Counted from the first letter of the stretch, positions 37,581 through 45,778 are shown. The stretch is 64,000 nt of DNA from Robertmurraya dakarensis (GCF_900156875.1 NZ_LT707406.1:16537-80536); one strand, 5' to 3'. Notes: a model not told the origin generated them from the sequence alone. Program-made: numbers and translations.

Positions 37581-38017
37581 TTATTGAATCAGCGCTTTTC
37601 TATGTTTTCTCAGTTCTTTCTCGTTTGGCTGCCAATTCGTAATCACATCATATAATCCTTCCAAAGCAAGTAATTAGTGTTATAACTCTTTCGAAAAAAT
37701 GCCATCATTGCCTCCTAATCTATAATAATCATCGAACTCGTCCATCATAGATTCAATACTTTTTAATAACTATTCCTTTCTGGGACTTCCGAATAACACC
37801 GATTTATAAGGGTCTTCTTCGTAACTTTTCATCGACTGAACATATTCAAATCGCAATGCATCATAATCATCGATATATGGATGATCATGATCATTTGGTG
37901 AGTCATCATATTCTTCGTAACAATCATCCGAACAAAATACAATCCCTTCACAATTTACCCGACGTTCTAAACGTGGATTTTTTCGGCAAACTTTAACATC
38001 GTTTCCTGAACAAATCC
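37581..38017 (-). pseudogene. decayed cysteine-motif protein
   Basis: The minus strand encodes a Cys-rich N-terminus (ICSGNDVKVC, then VNCEGIVFCSDDCYEEYDD) resembling a zinc finger, then an acidic middle (DYDALRFEYVQSM) and the end VITNWQPNEKELRKHRKALI. Three in-frame stops interrupt it and there is no start codon. The continuous coding sense between stops shows decay of a real gene by point mutation. Family unknown. Confidence 0.55.
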
Positions 38018-38103
38018 CTCCTCACTTGCAACATACGTATGGATTTTAAAAACTGTTATGATTTAAGAATTCCCTAATTCGGAGGCTTAGATATCCATTT
38101 TCA

Positions 38104-38279
38104 TTCACTGACGACCCGTAGTCTTTTGCTTTGGGTGGGCCATGTGATAGGCTGGTCGCCGGAAGACGCAAGTTGTTTGAACGAGGTACGAGTGAGTAGT
38201 GAATTCCGGCAGCGTTGACCCATCACATGAGACCTGGGGCCCCGAACCAAAAGGAAACGGAAGCGTCAGTGTGCAGGAA
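38104..38279. repeat. structured repeat A, copy 2
   Basis: Same 176-bp length as copy 1 at 11561-11736 with five substitutions. The outer CTGACG/CGTCAG stem is 38108-38113 with 38264-38269. Two changes (G to C in the 13-bp stem, C to A in GCCC) weaken pairs, so this copy may be less constrained. Confidence 0.9.
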
Positions 38280-38321
38280 CTTGATTCAGAAAGGTAGTTT
38301 TCTTTAAAAGATTATAAGAGA

Positions 38322-38412
38322 ACTTCTTTGAATAGAGTCCGTGGCTTCGTAGACCGCGCTGGATGCAACTGCAGGAGGCCGTTGTCGGAGAAGACGCGGA
38401 CAGCTGCTTTGC
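38322..38412. repeat. repeat B, copy 2
   Basis: About 90 bp starting ACTTCTTTGAATAGAG and holding GACCGCG/CGCGGAC pairing arms and GCAGGAGGCCGTTGTCGG. It follows repeat A by 42 bp, as in copy 1. Confidence 0.8.
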
Positions 38413-38446
38413 GATGCTGCTTGAAATTGCCTTCAAATATAAATAA

Positions 38447-38490
38447 AAGCAATCAATGCTTCGATAGAAGGATTGATTGCTTCTTTCTCT
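38447..38490 (+). terminator. terminator after A-B element copy 2
   Basis: AAGCAATCAAT (38447-38457) pairs with ATTGATTGCTT (38472-38482) and is followed by CTTTCTCTTC, a terminator-like end about 390 bases from the start of repeat A. Confidence 0.65.
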
Positions 38491-38567
38491 TCATTGACTC
38501 TGCATTATGCCAGGCATCACCCATTAATCCGAAAGTCACAGATTACAACGCTAGCCGGGATATGGCC

Positions 38568-38644
38568 AGTCGGAAATGTACGGAGTGTTTCCGACTGTTT
38601 GTGATGCCTGCTCCATGAATTTCATCCTCGAAAGGCATCACAAA
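38568..38644. other. pair of long hairpins
   Basis: AGTCGGAAA/TTTCCGACT (38568-38576 with 38588-38596) is followed at once by TTTGTGATGCCT/AGGCATCACAAA (38598-38609 with 38633-38644). No gene is seen here. They belong to a GC-richer, hairpin-dense block between the B copies. Confidence 0.6.
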
Positions 38645-38749
38645 GAAGCCAAGCCCCTCTCCTCTCCAGTCCCCTTCAACCATAATCCTTCCGCATTTGT
38701 TCCTGTGCGGTAGTGAAGCTTGTCGGAACGTGAAGCCGCACTGGAACAC

Positions 38750-38804
38750 GGGGGGTGGAGAGGGTTAGGGGGAGTTTGAGGGGGAAGGGAGAGGAGGGGG
38801 GCGG
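38750..38804 (+). other. G-run tract, possible G-quadruplex
   Basis: Within 55 bases there are six runs of three to six G, separated by short purine-rich loops (GGGGGG, GGG, GGGGG, GGGGG, GGG, GGGGGG). A matching pyrimidine tract (CCCCTCTCCTCTCC) lies at 38653-38670. It is compositionally unlike the AT-rich surroundings. Confidence 0.6.
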
Positions 38805-38960
38805 TATCCTGCGGCACCTCGTTATCAGCAGATTACTAGAATGGAAAGGAAGCCTGGCCAACTTTGAATAGGCCCTCGCAAGTCTTCGGTGCAGCGATGC
38901 GAAGCTTTCCTCCATGAATCTGCCTCGGCATGGCTGCACCATGAGTTAGCTTGCACGAAT

Positions 38961-39051
38961 ACTTCCTCGAATAGAGGCCGTGGCTTCGGAGACCGCGCCG
39001 GATGCAACTGCAGGAGGTCGTTGTCGGAGGAGACGCGGACGGCTGCTTGTA
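38961..39051. repeat. repeat B, copy 3 (solo)
   Basis: Starts ACTTCCTCGAATAGAGG and contains GACCGCG/ACGCGG arms, GCCG/CGGC closing pairs and GCAGGAGGTCGTTGTCGG. There is no repeat A before it. A CATCAGC/GCTGATG hairpin (39106-39129) with T-rich tail follows. Confidence 0.8.
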
Positions 39052-39208
39052 GAAGACTTATTGATGTTTGAAAAGATTCGATAATTATCCGACCAAAATA
39101 AAAGCCATCAGCGATTTCAATGGCTGATGACTTGCTTTCTCATATTCATACACTAATCATGCTCTTCCTAGATACCATTAATTACAGCCCTATTAATTAC
39201 TTGTGCCC

Positions 39209-39406
39209 TTAAGTTCGATCTACCAACGTAAAGGTTGGATACTCCTGCTTATGTAATTCTAGTGCCTCTTCTTTTGAAGTTATTTCTAACCATCCCCCAT
39301 CCCTTAAAAGCTGGTTAACCCCTTTGTACCGGGGATTACGAGAATTATTTTTGAGATGAATTCCAAAATGTTTCGTTGGTATATCGATATCTATCCAAAT
39401 TGTCAT
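39209..39406 (-). CDS. small hypothetical protein
   Basis: This is a 65-residue protein with no recognised family. It starts MTIWIDIDIPTKHFGIHL and has charged C-terminal helices ending near EYPTFTLVDRT. AGGAGTG lies nine bases before the ATG, so translation is likely. No membrane segment. It stands alone among repeats on the plasmid-like part of the window. Confidence 0.6.
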   Translation of the reverse strand: MTIWIDIDIPTKHFGIHLKNNSRNPRYKGVNQLLRDGGWLEITSKEEALELHKQEYPTFTLVDRT

Positions 39407-39518
39407 ACAATCATCACTCCTAAAAGGTTATATTTTTTTAACGTAATACCCCCAGTATCGACGGAACTGTTAATTTTCCTTCTATCTGTGTTCATTCTCT
39501 TTAATATATTAATAGCTT

Positions 39519-39602
39519 ATGGACGCTATGAATCAGATAGACAAAAAGATAGTTGATAAGTTTCTAGCAGAATTAAATGAGGAATCAAGGAAATCAAACT
39601 GA
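39519..39602 (+). CDS. possible 27-residue peptide
   Basis: ATG at 39519 (or 39528) opens a short charged helix-like frame containing NQIDKKIVDKFLAELNEESR. No convincing ribosome binding site is present. It ends just before repeat C copy 1, so it could be a leader-type or remnant ORF. Confidence 0.25.
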   Translation: MDAMNQIDKKIVDKFLAELNEESRKSN

Positions 39603-39625
39603 AGTATGTGCTAAACTATTTTTCT

Positions 39626-39731
39626 AAAAAAATACGAAAAATTTTGTATAAGAAAGTTTTATACTGGGAAAGATACTAATGTATTCCCCCTTTAGAAGAT
39701 GCATCTGCTGAAAAGCAGGTGCTATTTTTTT
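39626..39731 (+). ncRNA. repeat C, copy 1: structured RNA with terminator
   Basis: About 106 bases, roughly 85% alike to 42201-42307. Three stems follow in order: GTATAA/TTATAC, GGGAA/TTCCC enclosing TACTAATGTA, and GCATCTGCT/AGCAGGTGC with a seven-T tail. Between the copies the first stem shows a paired change (A-T to G-C), which supports conserved RNA folding. No gene follows directly. Confidence 0.6.
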
Positions 39732-39890
39732 AGAAGTAAAGAATTGCCCACATCACGTAGCTAATATCGAGAAGATACAGGCAGCTGATTCGCGAAGCTT
39801 CATAAGGCTGAGCTTGTTAATTCGCAAACATGGTCAAAGTGATTACACAGCTTAACTATTTTTATAGAGCATCTCTGATTCTAGCACTGA

Positions 39891-40005
39891 GCAGCAAGTG
39901 ATTTTGAAATGATCTCCCGACTGCTCTTGGGAGGGAGTTCATGGTGCGGCGATGATTGCAAGTGCTTTTCCTTGCGATGATCGCCGCATCCAAATGACTT
40001 GCTGC
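39891..40005. other. three-way-junction-like DNA/RNA structure
   Basis: An outer 14-bp stem with one mismatch (39891-39904 with 39992-40005, GCAGCAAGT/ACTTGCTGC) encloses two hairpins: CTCCC/GGGAG (39914-39918 with 39929-39933) and TGCGGCGAT/ATCGCCGCA (39945-39953 with 39980-39988). The block is GC-rich between AT-rich flanks. It could be a single-strand origin, a transfer origin or an RNA; no nickase gene is near. Confidence 0.6.
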
Positions 40006-40231
40006 GGGCTGTTTCTTAATATTTTTTAGACTTATATAAAACACACTGTGCAACTATTAACATATCAATAACAACATTAACCTATATGACAATAAAATAA
40101 ACATATTATAAAATGACATATATATTAACATATATATTTTTTATAATATGTAGTTCTCCGTAACAGCATAAAAAAGCACAATGATGGTTCTGAGTAAAAG
40201 ATCCATCCCTGTTTCTTAGTCCGAAAAAAGT

Positions 40232-41154
40232 TTAGTTATATTTAACATCCAACACTTCAAGCTTATACCATGTAAATAATCCTTCATCCAATACCCAAGT
40301 AATATTTACTTTCGTGGGGATTTTGATTCCATCAAAGACACCGTACTCCTGGGCTTCGCCAATACATTCTGTTAATTCACCACTATCATTGTATCTTCAG
40401 GCACTGACTTTTAAAAAATCACCGGAATCATCAAAATAAAAAACGGCAGAAACCGAAACCCCTTTATAGGTCATAGTCGCTTCGGCTGAATTTTGGTCAA
40501 TTTCCTTCCACGTTATATAAGGACTAAGTGCAGTTGAGGGAACCCATATGATTTCCATTAAGTATCGTGACAGACTAGATTGGTTTATCTTCTCATGATC
40601 AGCTGTATTCACAACAGAAAGCAGAGAACCCATTTTCATCGTCATCGCTGCTTTGCCATCCTGAAATTTATCCCTGCCAACTACATGCATAAAAGGAGAC
40701 ATTTTCATCTTTACTTTCCAAAGGAATCCGGGTTGATTAGTCGTCACATATTGTTCTACTTCGGCTGTATACCATGTTTTTTGATTAGGCTTTAATTTCA
40801 TTTCCCTTTTTGTTGGATGTACGCTACTTCGATGGGTTCCTTTCCGACGATCCCAACACGATTTAACCATCGTTGTACTGGCGGTGGTAAATAAACGAGC
40901 TTTTGCTGATTGATTAGTTGGTTCTCAGTTACTTTTGCCTGCGAAAGGAGACTATCCATTTCCTTTTCTATCTGAACATTAAAGTTCCAAGCCGCAAAAG
41001 AATAGATTGCAAATATGAGAACAATCATGTTCGGGATCGTTCCAAATTTAGCATCTTAATGTATCAATACTCGCCAATTCGAATGGCTTTAAAAACCAAG
41101 TAAATGAATAAGGCCATGAATAGCTAAAATAAACAAAAAAATTAATTTCATCAT
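40232..41154 (-). pseudogene. DUF6544-like membrane protein, broken
   Basis: The gene starts at 41154 (MMKLIFLFILAIHGLIHLLG) with GGGAGGGG before it. A deletion removes the middle membrane region, then the frame resumes as DAKFGTIPNMIVLIFAIYSF. A frameshift near 40800 joins the segment EPIEVAYIQQKGK to MKLKPNQKTWYTAEVEQYV, and an in-frame TGA precedes the last 50 residues (EAQEYGVFDGIKIP and onward) ending at 40232. The parts together match the layout of the DUF6544 family, so this is a decayed copy. Confidence 0.7.
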
Positions 41155-41833
41155 AGTCCCCTCCCTACTTTCATTATAGGGAATTCAAATACTATAAAAT
41201 CTTAAGATATTATGAACGTTACGTTTGTTCTCTCATCATGGTTTATGATAGTAAAATTCATATGGATATTCATATTATTTATCGTTATAAATGTTGTTGA
41301 TTATAACATATATGTTAACATCATTATCATCTTTATATAGACCTAACTTCTTTGAATAGGTTCAGTATCTTGTGATATTACACCGAACGTAGCAGCAGGA
41401 GGCTATCGTCTGTGAGGACGTGAAAAGATGCTTTACGAAATGTCCCTAAGCGTTAAAAGGGAACCTGCAGTAGATATGCCAGAAAAATTATATATATTAA
41501 AAATAATATTAATTCTTACAGCACAATATAAGTCGATTTATACCATATTAATAAAAATGACATATATATCAACATATACAACAACAATATATTTAATAAA
41601 TATTAAGACAACACTTACTTGAAAAATCGGAAGGCTGTGTTGAATAAAAACCTATTAGCTTTGTGATTACTAAAATTAGAAGGAAGGCTGTTCAAAGGTA
41701 CCCTTGAGTTACAATGGAATTAGTAGAAATTCAGGGAGCAGAGTATACTAAACAAATAGCTAAAATGACGTGGTCGTGATGAGTTTTACTACTTACGAGT
41801 AAAAAATATATGTACCATAGAGGACTGAGAAGA
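41155..41833. other. gene-free AT-rich stretch with repeats
   Basis: It holds a diverged repeat B (41345-41440) and two copies of the ACATATATAT-type par-like motif (41303-41324, 41559-41578). No frame here has a ribosome binding site. Confidence 0.6.
41345..41440. repeat. repeat B, copy 4 (diverged)
   Basis: Begins AACTTCTTTGAATAGG and keeps the CAGCAGGAGGCTATCGTCTG core, but the stems differ from the other copies. Confidence 0.55.
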
Positions 41834-42103
41834 ATGATGAAAATCAGCATAGAAGTACATCTAAACATAGAAGGACAACGCATGATATCTCAAGGCTCTT
41901 TTGAAGTAAATAGTCAATCATTTTGTGCCGATCCTTCATTCACAGCTGCCATTGAGGCTTATCGTTTGTTAGAGAAGATTAAAAATGAGACAGGTCATAG
42001 AAAGACAATCCTCGAAAAAGCAACTTATAACGGCACCAATGATATCACCAAAACGGTTAAAGAAATACGTCCTGTAGTGGATGACAGTAATCTTCCGTTT
42101 TAA
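41834..42103 (+). CDS. hypothetical protein
   Basis: This is an 89-residue protein. The frame extends upstream to 41810, but the ATG pair at 41834 after GAGAAG is preferred. It starts MMKISIEVHLNIEGQRMISQ and has a central helix PSFTAAIEAYRLLEKIKN. The family is not recognised. It lies alone between AT-rich repeats, just upstream of repeat C copy 2. Confidence 0.55.
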   Translation: MMKISIEVHLNIEGQRMISQGSFEVNSQSFCADPSFTAAIEAYRLLEKIKNETGHRKTILEKATYNGTNDITKTVKEIRPVVDDSNLPF

Positions 42104-42200
42104 AATTGAAAAACACGGACTATAATCACTCAATGATCCACTAAAGTAAAAGCTCAGTCACTCCCCACCATACTACCGCATGCTTTTCTCAAGCAATCTC

Positions 42201-42307
42201 AAAAAATATAAAAATTCTTGTATAGCAAAGTCCTATATTGGGAAAGATGATAATGTATTCCCCCTTTAGAAGAAGCATCTGCGAAGAATAGCAGGTGCTA
42301 TTTTTTT
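42201..42307 (+). ncRNA. repeat C, copy 2: structured RNA with terminator
   Basis: Second copy of the element at 39626. Stems are GTATAG/CTATAT, GGGAA/TTCCC and GCATCTGC/GCAGGTGC with a seven-T tail. The change from A-T to G-C in the first stem keeps pairing. It lies 98 bp after the stop of the orphan gene at 41834. Confidence 0.6.
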
Positions 42308-42549
42308 AAAAAAGTTAGCCCACTGACCAATACTAGATAGTTAGGAGGAATTCACTCACTGCGGGTTCATGCTCTTAAATCTTAAGACAATAACAATCAA
42401 AACATAAACAACAATGATGAATATGTTATTATACACTTTGATGTATTACCTAACTTATATAATAAAATTGTAATTAATATATACATCGACATATATATTA
42501 ACATATAAGGTTAAATACCTTACACCAAGTAACAGAACAGGGATGGTTG

Positions 42550-42693
42550 TCATGATTTTGTTATGATTTCTTTTCCTCGATCCGCATCGTCTACTGCTGC
42601 AGCCACAACACAGTCATCTTCCACAAAAACCGCACCAAAAGGTTGTCCATCACCATTTACATTGCTCAACGCCAATTCGACTGCTCTTTCCAT
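42550..42693 (-). pseudogene. N-terminal fragment of a nucleoside deaminase
   Basis: A 47-residue frame (MERAVELALSNVNGDGQPFG, then AVFVEDDCVVAAA) matches the first helix and strands of CMP/guanine-deaminase-type enzymes. It stops before the catalytic His-Ala-Glu and Pro-Cys-x-x-Cys motifs. AGAAAGG precedes the ATG. It is a truncated gene. Confidence 0.6.
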
Positions 42694-42844
42694 AGATTTA
42701 TCCTTTCTTAATACTCCATTGCGTTAATATTATATTTGGCCAATTTCTTATATAAGTTATCGCAATTTTATCATTAGAAAACGAGAAGACGGCCTGAGCC
42801 TTCTCAAAAAGCAACAACAAACCGTCCCCTTGTTTCTTTTGTAT

Positions 42845-43198
42845 TTACTGGCAGCAAATACAAAAGAAAAGTGTACCTTGTATATTCATTTGACAGTTGG
42901 TTCCCCCCGAAGGATTGAAGGGACATCTTCCGATTACTGTTCTTATTGAAGAAAAAGAACGAGCAACAGTTGTATTATTTTCTAGTGTGATCGTAGTTAC
43001 ATTTCCATCTTGATCATACACATCGAATGTTGGTGTACACTCAGCACCACCACCATGAAAAGTAATCACTCCACCAGCACTTACTAAATCAGAGTCCAAA
43101 TCGTACAGAATAACTTCTTGTCCATCACAAGGTCTATATGCATTACTATAAACATTAGTAACAGTAACTACTTGACAAGAATTAACCCTTGTTCCCAT
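42845..43198 (-). CDS. DUF3992-like S-Ena type endospore appendage protein (probable)
   Basis: This 117-residue, beta-rich, cysteine-rich protein is preceded by GGAGGTGAGTAA. The layout of a short N-terminal connector, repeated beta strands (GVITFHGGGAECTPTFDVYD, then TTITLENNTTVARSF) and scattered cysteines (C8, C23, C54, C92, C101 and a C-terminal CICC) fits the DUF3992 jellyroll of Bacillus endospore appendages, which polymerise through disulphides. It differs from Ena1 in having the Cys-x-Cys-Cys at the C-terminal end. If right it would be a structural spore-surface fibre subunit. The assignment is by pattern only. Confidence 0.5.
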   Translation of the reverse strand: MGTRVNSCQVVTVTNVYSNAYRPCDGQEVILYDLDSDLVSAGGVITFHGGGAECTPTFDVYDQDGNVTTITLENNTTVARSFSSIRTVIGRCPFNPSGGTNCQMNIQGTLFFCICCQ

Positions 43199-43340
43199 TT
43201 ACTCACCTCCGGCATCCTTTAGTAAATTATATGAGCAACTTGTCCCTTTTGCTTGGACACCTATGATTCTAGATTCACGTTACAATCTGTTAGTCTGCTC
43301 GCACTTTTCTAGAGAAGCGAAGGAAGTTTTCCACACAAAA

Positions 43341-43388
43341 AAACATATGTCATTACCAACAACATTGTTATTAATGACATATGTTTTA
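43341..43388. repeat. 16-bp-arm inverted repeat downstream of par genes
   Basis: AAAACATATGTCATTA (43341-43356) and TAATGACATATGTTTT (43373-43388) are perfect arms. The right part (43359-43386) matches 43673-43700 inside the parB-like gene at 25 of 28 bases, and a related block lies at 58072-58100. It may be a centromere site, a terminator, or both. Confidence 0.7.
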
Positions 43389-43447
43389 ATTTTATTGTTA
43401 TCTATATAAATGTTTTTATTTTCAAGATATACATACTAAATTAGACA

Positions 43448-43903
43448 TCAATTATTTCTCTCAATAACCCCATACTCTTCCAATAACTTTCTGATCGCTG
43501 TGTTGATCAGCTTGGATTTATCTCCTTTTGCACCTCTTGATGCAATCTTGTCGACTTCTCTGGCTAAATCAGGTTCCATGTAGAAAGAAGTGAATACCTT
43601 TTTGTTCTTCTTTCGCGTTGCCTTTTTTCCAACCGCCAGACTGCGAAGGTAATCGTCATCATCACCAACATTAACAACGTTGTCATCAATGACATATGTT
43701 ACATCATCTTGGTTATTGTCATTGTTGTGGTTAACTTCAACATCAACTATATTTTCAGTCTCATTAACGTTTTCGTTGTTATCTTCAACTTCATCTTTGT
43801 TTGTTTCATTGTTGTTAACAATATCTTGATCATATGAATTAAAAAAGGCTTGTGTGGCACTTGGTTTCTTAAGTCTTTCTTTGATTTTATTTTTATCGGA
43901 CAC
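43448..43903 (-). CDS. ribbon-helix-helix partition protein (ParB/ParG-like)
   Basis: This 151-residue protein has a C-terminal ribbon-helix-helix domain (KVFTSFYMEPDLAREVDKIA to AIRKLLEEYGVI, residues 103-148). A long Asn/Asp/Glu-rich linker occupies residues 22-85 and a basic N-terminus (KIKERLKKPS) could contact ParA. It overlaps the parA end by 11 bases, the usual order of type Ib partition systems in which the RHH protein binds centromere repeats and represses the operon. The DNA coding for the linker itself contains a near copy of the nearby palindromic repeat. Confidence 0.8.
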   Translation of the reverse strand: MSDKNKIKERLKKPSATQAFFNSYDQDIVNNNETNKDEVEDNNENVNETENIVDVEVNHNNDNNQDDVTYVIDDNVVNVGDDDDYLRSLAVGKKATRKKNKKVFTSFYMEPDLAREVDKIASRGAKGDKSKLINTAIRKLLEEYGVIERNN

Positions 43904-44669
43904 GTTCTTTTAACTCCTTTACGAATGGGATGTAGTGTTCTAGTGCTGTTTTTAACTCGGGGTTGCCATCAAATCCAGAGATGGCTAATCGTCTAGTTGA
44001 TGCTTTTCTTCGGATAATCGTACTGAATTTCAAGTCCGGATAATCTTCTTCAATGGATTCTTCCATAATCTCATTTTCCTTGGCTCTCGAGTCAATTAAC
44101 GAGAACAGGATTCCTGCTACGTTTAACGTCGGATTGTAACGTTCTCTGGCACCAGCGACAATTTCTAAAAACTTCGGAATCGCATAGTAAGCAAACATCG
44201 AGCCATCAAACATTACCACCGCATAGCTGCCGGCTTCCGAATGCGTGCTTAAAGGCATGACCGTCTGCTCACTCAAAGCTGGCGGTGTATCGATAATGAT
44301 CCAGTCATAATCCTCCATCACCGGTTTCAGAGCCTTCTGAAGCGCATCTAATTTCAACCCTTTTTCAAACATTCTTCTAGGCAGCGTTGCGAGAAAGTCA
44401 TTAGCAGGTAATAAATCTAGATTCTCTTTGATTTTGATAATATAAGGACGCGCGTCCCCATTCAAAATGGCCTCCAGGACCGTTTTCTCCTCAAACACAT
44501 TGCAGATGTCATATTCTCCTGTTAAAAAACTCGTCAAGTTTCCCTGACCGTCCATATCAATCGCCAGCACCTTTTCCTCTTTGCTAAGCAGATAGGAAGT
44601 GATGCCACTGCTGGTAGACTTCGAGCAGCCTCCTTTACTGATCCCAAAAGTCACAATTTTTGCTGTCAC
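43893..44669 (-). CDS. parA: ParA-type partition ATPase
   Basis: This 258-residue Walker ATPase drives plasmid segregation. The deviant Walker A is KGGCSKST (residues 12-19), Walker A' DMDGQGNLT is near 40, and Walker B WIIIDTPPALSEQT near 130. There is no N-terminal helix-turn-helix, as in the short type Ib ParA class. The in-frame ATG at 44690 is less likely than GTG at 44669, which has AAAGAGGTG ahead of it. Upstream lie AT-rich repeats and a palindrome (44773-44793). Confidence 0.9.
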   Translation of the reverse strand: MTAKIVTFGISKGGCSKSTSSGITSYLLSKEEKVLAIDMDGQGNLTSFLTGEYDICNVFEEKTVLEAILNGDARPYIIKIKENLDLLPANDFLATLPRRMFEKGLKLDALQKALKPVMEDYDWIIIDTPPALSEQTVMPLSTHSEAGSYAVVMFDGSMFAYYAIPKFLEIVAGARERYNPTLNVAGILFSLIDSRAKENEIMEESIEEDYPDLKFSTIIRRKASTRRLAISGFDGNPELKTALEHYIPFVKELKERVR

Positions 44670-44690
44670 GACGAACACCTCTTTCATCAT

Positions 44691-45193
44691 TAAAATTGAT
44701 GTTAACCATTATGTATAAGTTATCATTGTCTTAAAGGTATATAACAACATATATATTAACATATGTTTTTAAATCTTTGTTATCAACAAAGATGCTATTA
44801 TCATTAATTCTATTTAGACAGTGGAAAATCCTTTTAAAATAGCGATTTTCTTTAATAATGATCCTAAAGTGTTCATTAGATGGATGGGGTTTTTTTATCA
44901 AATATAGATAAGAAAAATTTATGAACTTTTCCTAAATTGTATAAAATAATTTAAAGATTATTTATAATTAAAAAGTACATACTTTTACCTTTAAACTCTT
45001 TTTTCTCTGAAATTTCTTTTTTACATAATTATTGGAAAACCACCCAAAAGATTAGTTTTAGATCTGTTTTTGGGTCAAAACAAGCTTGTTTTTCTAAGTT
45101 TTTAGATTGATAGGAAATTCGTCAATTTGCCTTATAAGAGCTATTTTGTAGTTGATACGTTAACGCAAACCGAGATGACGGGATGGTGATTGG
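44691..45193. promoter_or_regulatory. par upstream region with repeats
   Basis: It contains the ACATATATATTAACATATG motif (44745-44765) and the palindrome ATCTTTGTT-ATC-AACAAAGAT (44773-44793), which is a candidate operator or centromere site for the RHH protein. The rest, up to the comK-like gene, is AT-rich without frames. Confidence 0.55.
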
Positions 45194-45700
45194 ATGGAAT
45201 GGAAGCAGATTGAAACATTCTTATCCTCAGGACAAGCATTTGTACCAGTTTATCAAGAAAATGTAGGAGATTCTGTTCAGGTATTGTTCAAAGATGGCTC
45301 AAGCGAACTTCTTGAAATGAGGTGCGAGTCGTTTCTGAATAAATTACTTTATTATTTCGGAACCAGTTTGGCTGCCAATCGAGATCGATTTGGCAAATTA
45401 GTGGGGAAGAAACAGCTCGTTCCGGTTGTGTTATCGTATGGAACGATTCTGATCCCTTTTCACGTTCGGAAGCCAATCGGCCATCAAACCCCAGTCGGCT
45501 GGGTTATTGCGAAAGAAGTCCAGGGTTTCGATCCTGAAACAAAAAATGAGACCACTGTTTACTTATCGAAACATGAAATGAAGGCGCTGCATACGGAGAA
45601 ATTTTGCAAGGAACAGTTAAAAAATGCAAGATATCTCGAGCTCTGTTACGGAGAAATTCACGAACCTTATCGGAAGAGCTGGGTGTTTTCGGCAGGATAG
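45194..45700 (+). CDS. comK: ComK-like competence transcription factor
   Basis: This 168-residue protein resembles ComK: FLNKLLYYFGTSLAANRDRF parallels the RFFGSSYAGRK region, and VVLSYGTILIPFHVRKPIGH then TPVGWVIAKEVQGF parallels the IFLFPTLSSTRPQCGWI region. A helix-rich C-terminus follows. It is shorter than chromosomal ComK (about 190 residues) and lacks part of the C-terminal tail where MecA recognition lies, so its turnover could differ. It stands alone on the plasmid-like part with a strong terminator behind. Confidence 0.75.
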   Translation: MEWKQIETFLSSGQAFVPVYQENVGDSVQVLFKDGSSELLEMRCESFLNKLLYYFGTSLAANRDRFGKLVGKKQLVPVVLSYGTILIPFHVRKPIGHQTPVGWVIAKEVQGFDPETKNETTVYLSKHEMKALHTEKFCKEQLKNARYLELCYGEIHEPYRKSWVFSAG

Positions 45701-45721
45701 AAACAAGCATAAAAGCATCAT

Positions 45722-45761
45722 AAAGGACGATCCGTTTCAATGCGAAACTTTCTCGTCCTTT
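45722..45761 (+). terminator. terminator after comK-like gene
   Basis: AAAGGACGA/TCGTCCTTT outer stem with inner GTTTC/GAAAC, followed by ATTCATTTA; it lies between this gene and the convergent small membrane gene. Confidence 0.75.
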
Positions 45762-45778
45762 ATTCATTTAATGGCCAT

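Noticed and set aside
38328..38618. A 96-residue frame on the plus strand
   Set aside because: Overlaps repeat B copy 2, a terminator and two hairpins; composition follows the repeats, not a protein.
39862..40053. A 63-residue minus-strand frame
   Set aside because: Coincides with the three-way-junction structure and has no ribosome binding site.
41428..41622. A 64-residue frame on the plus strand
   Set aside because: Lies across repeat B copy 4 and AT-rich repeats, with low-complexity residues and no ribosome binding site.
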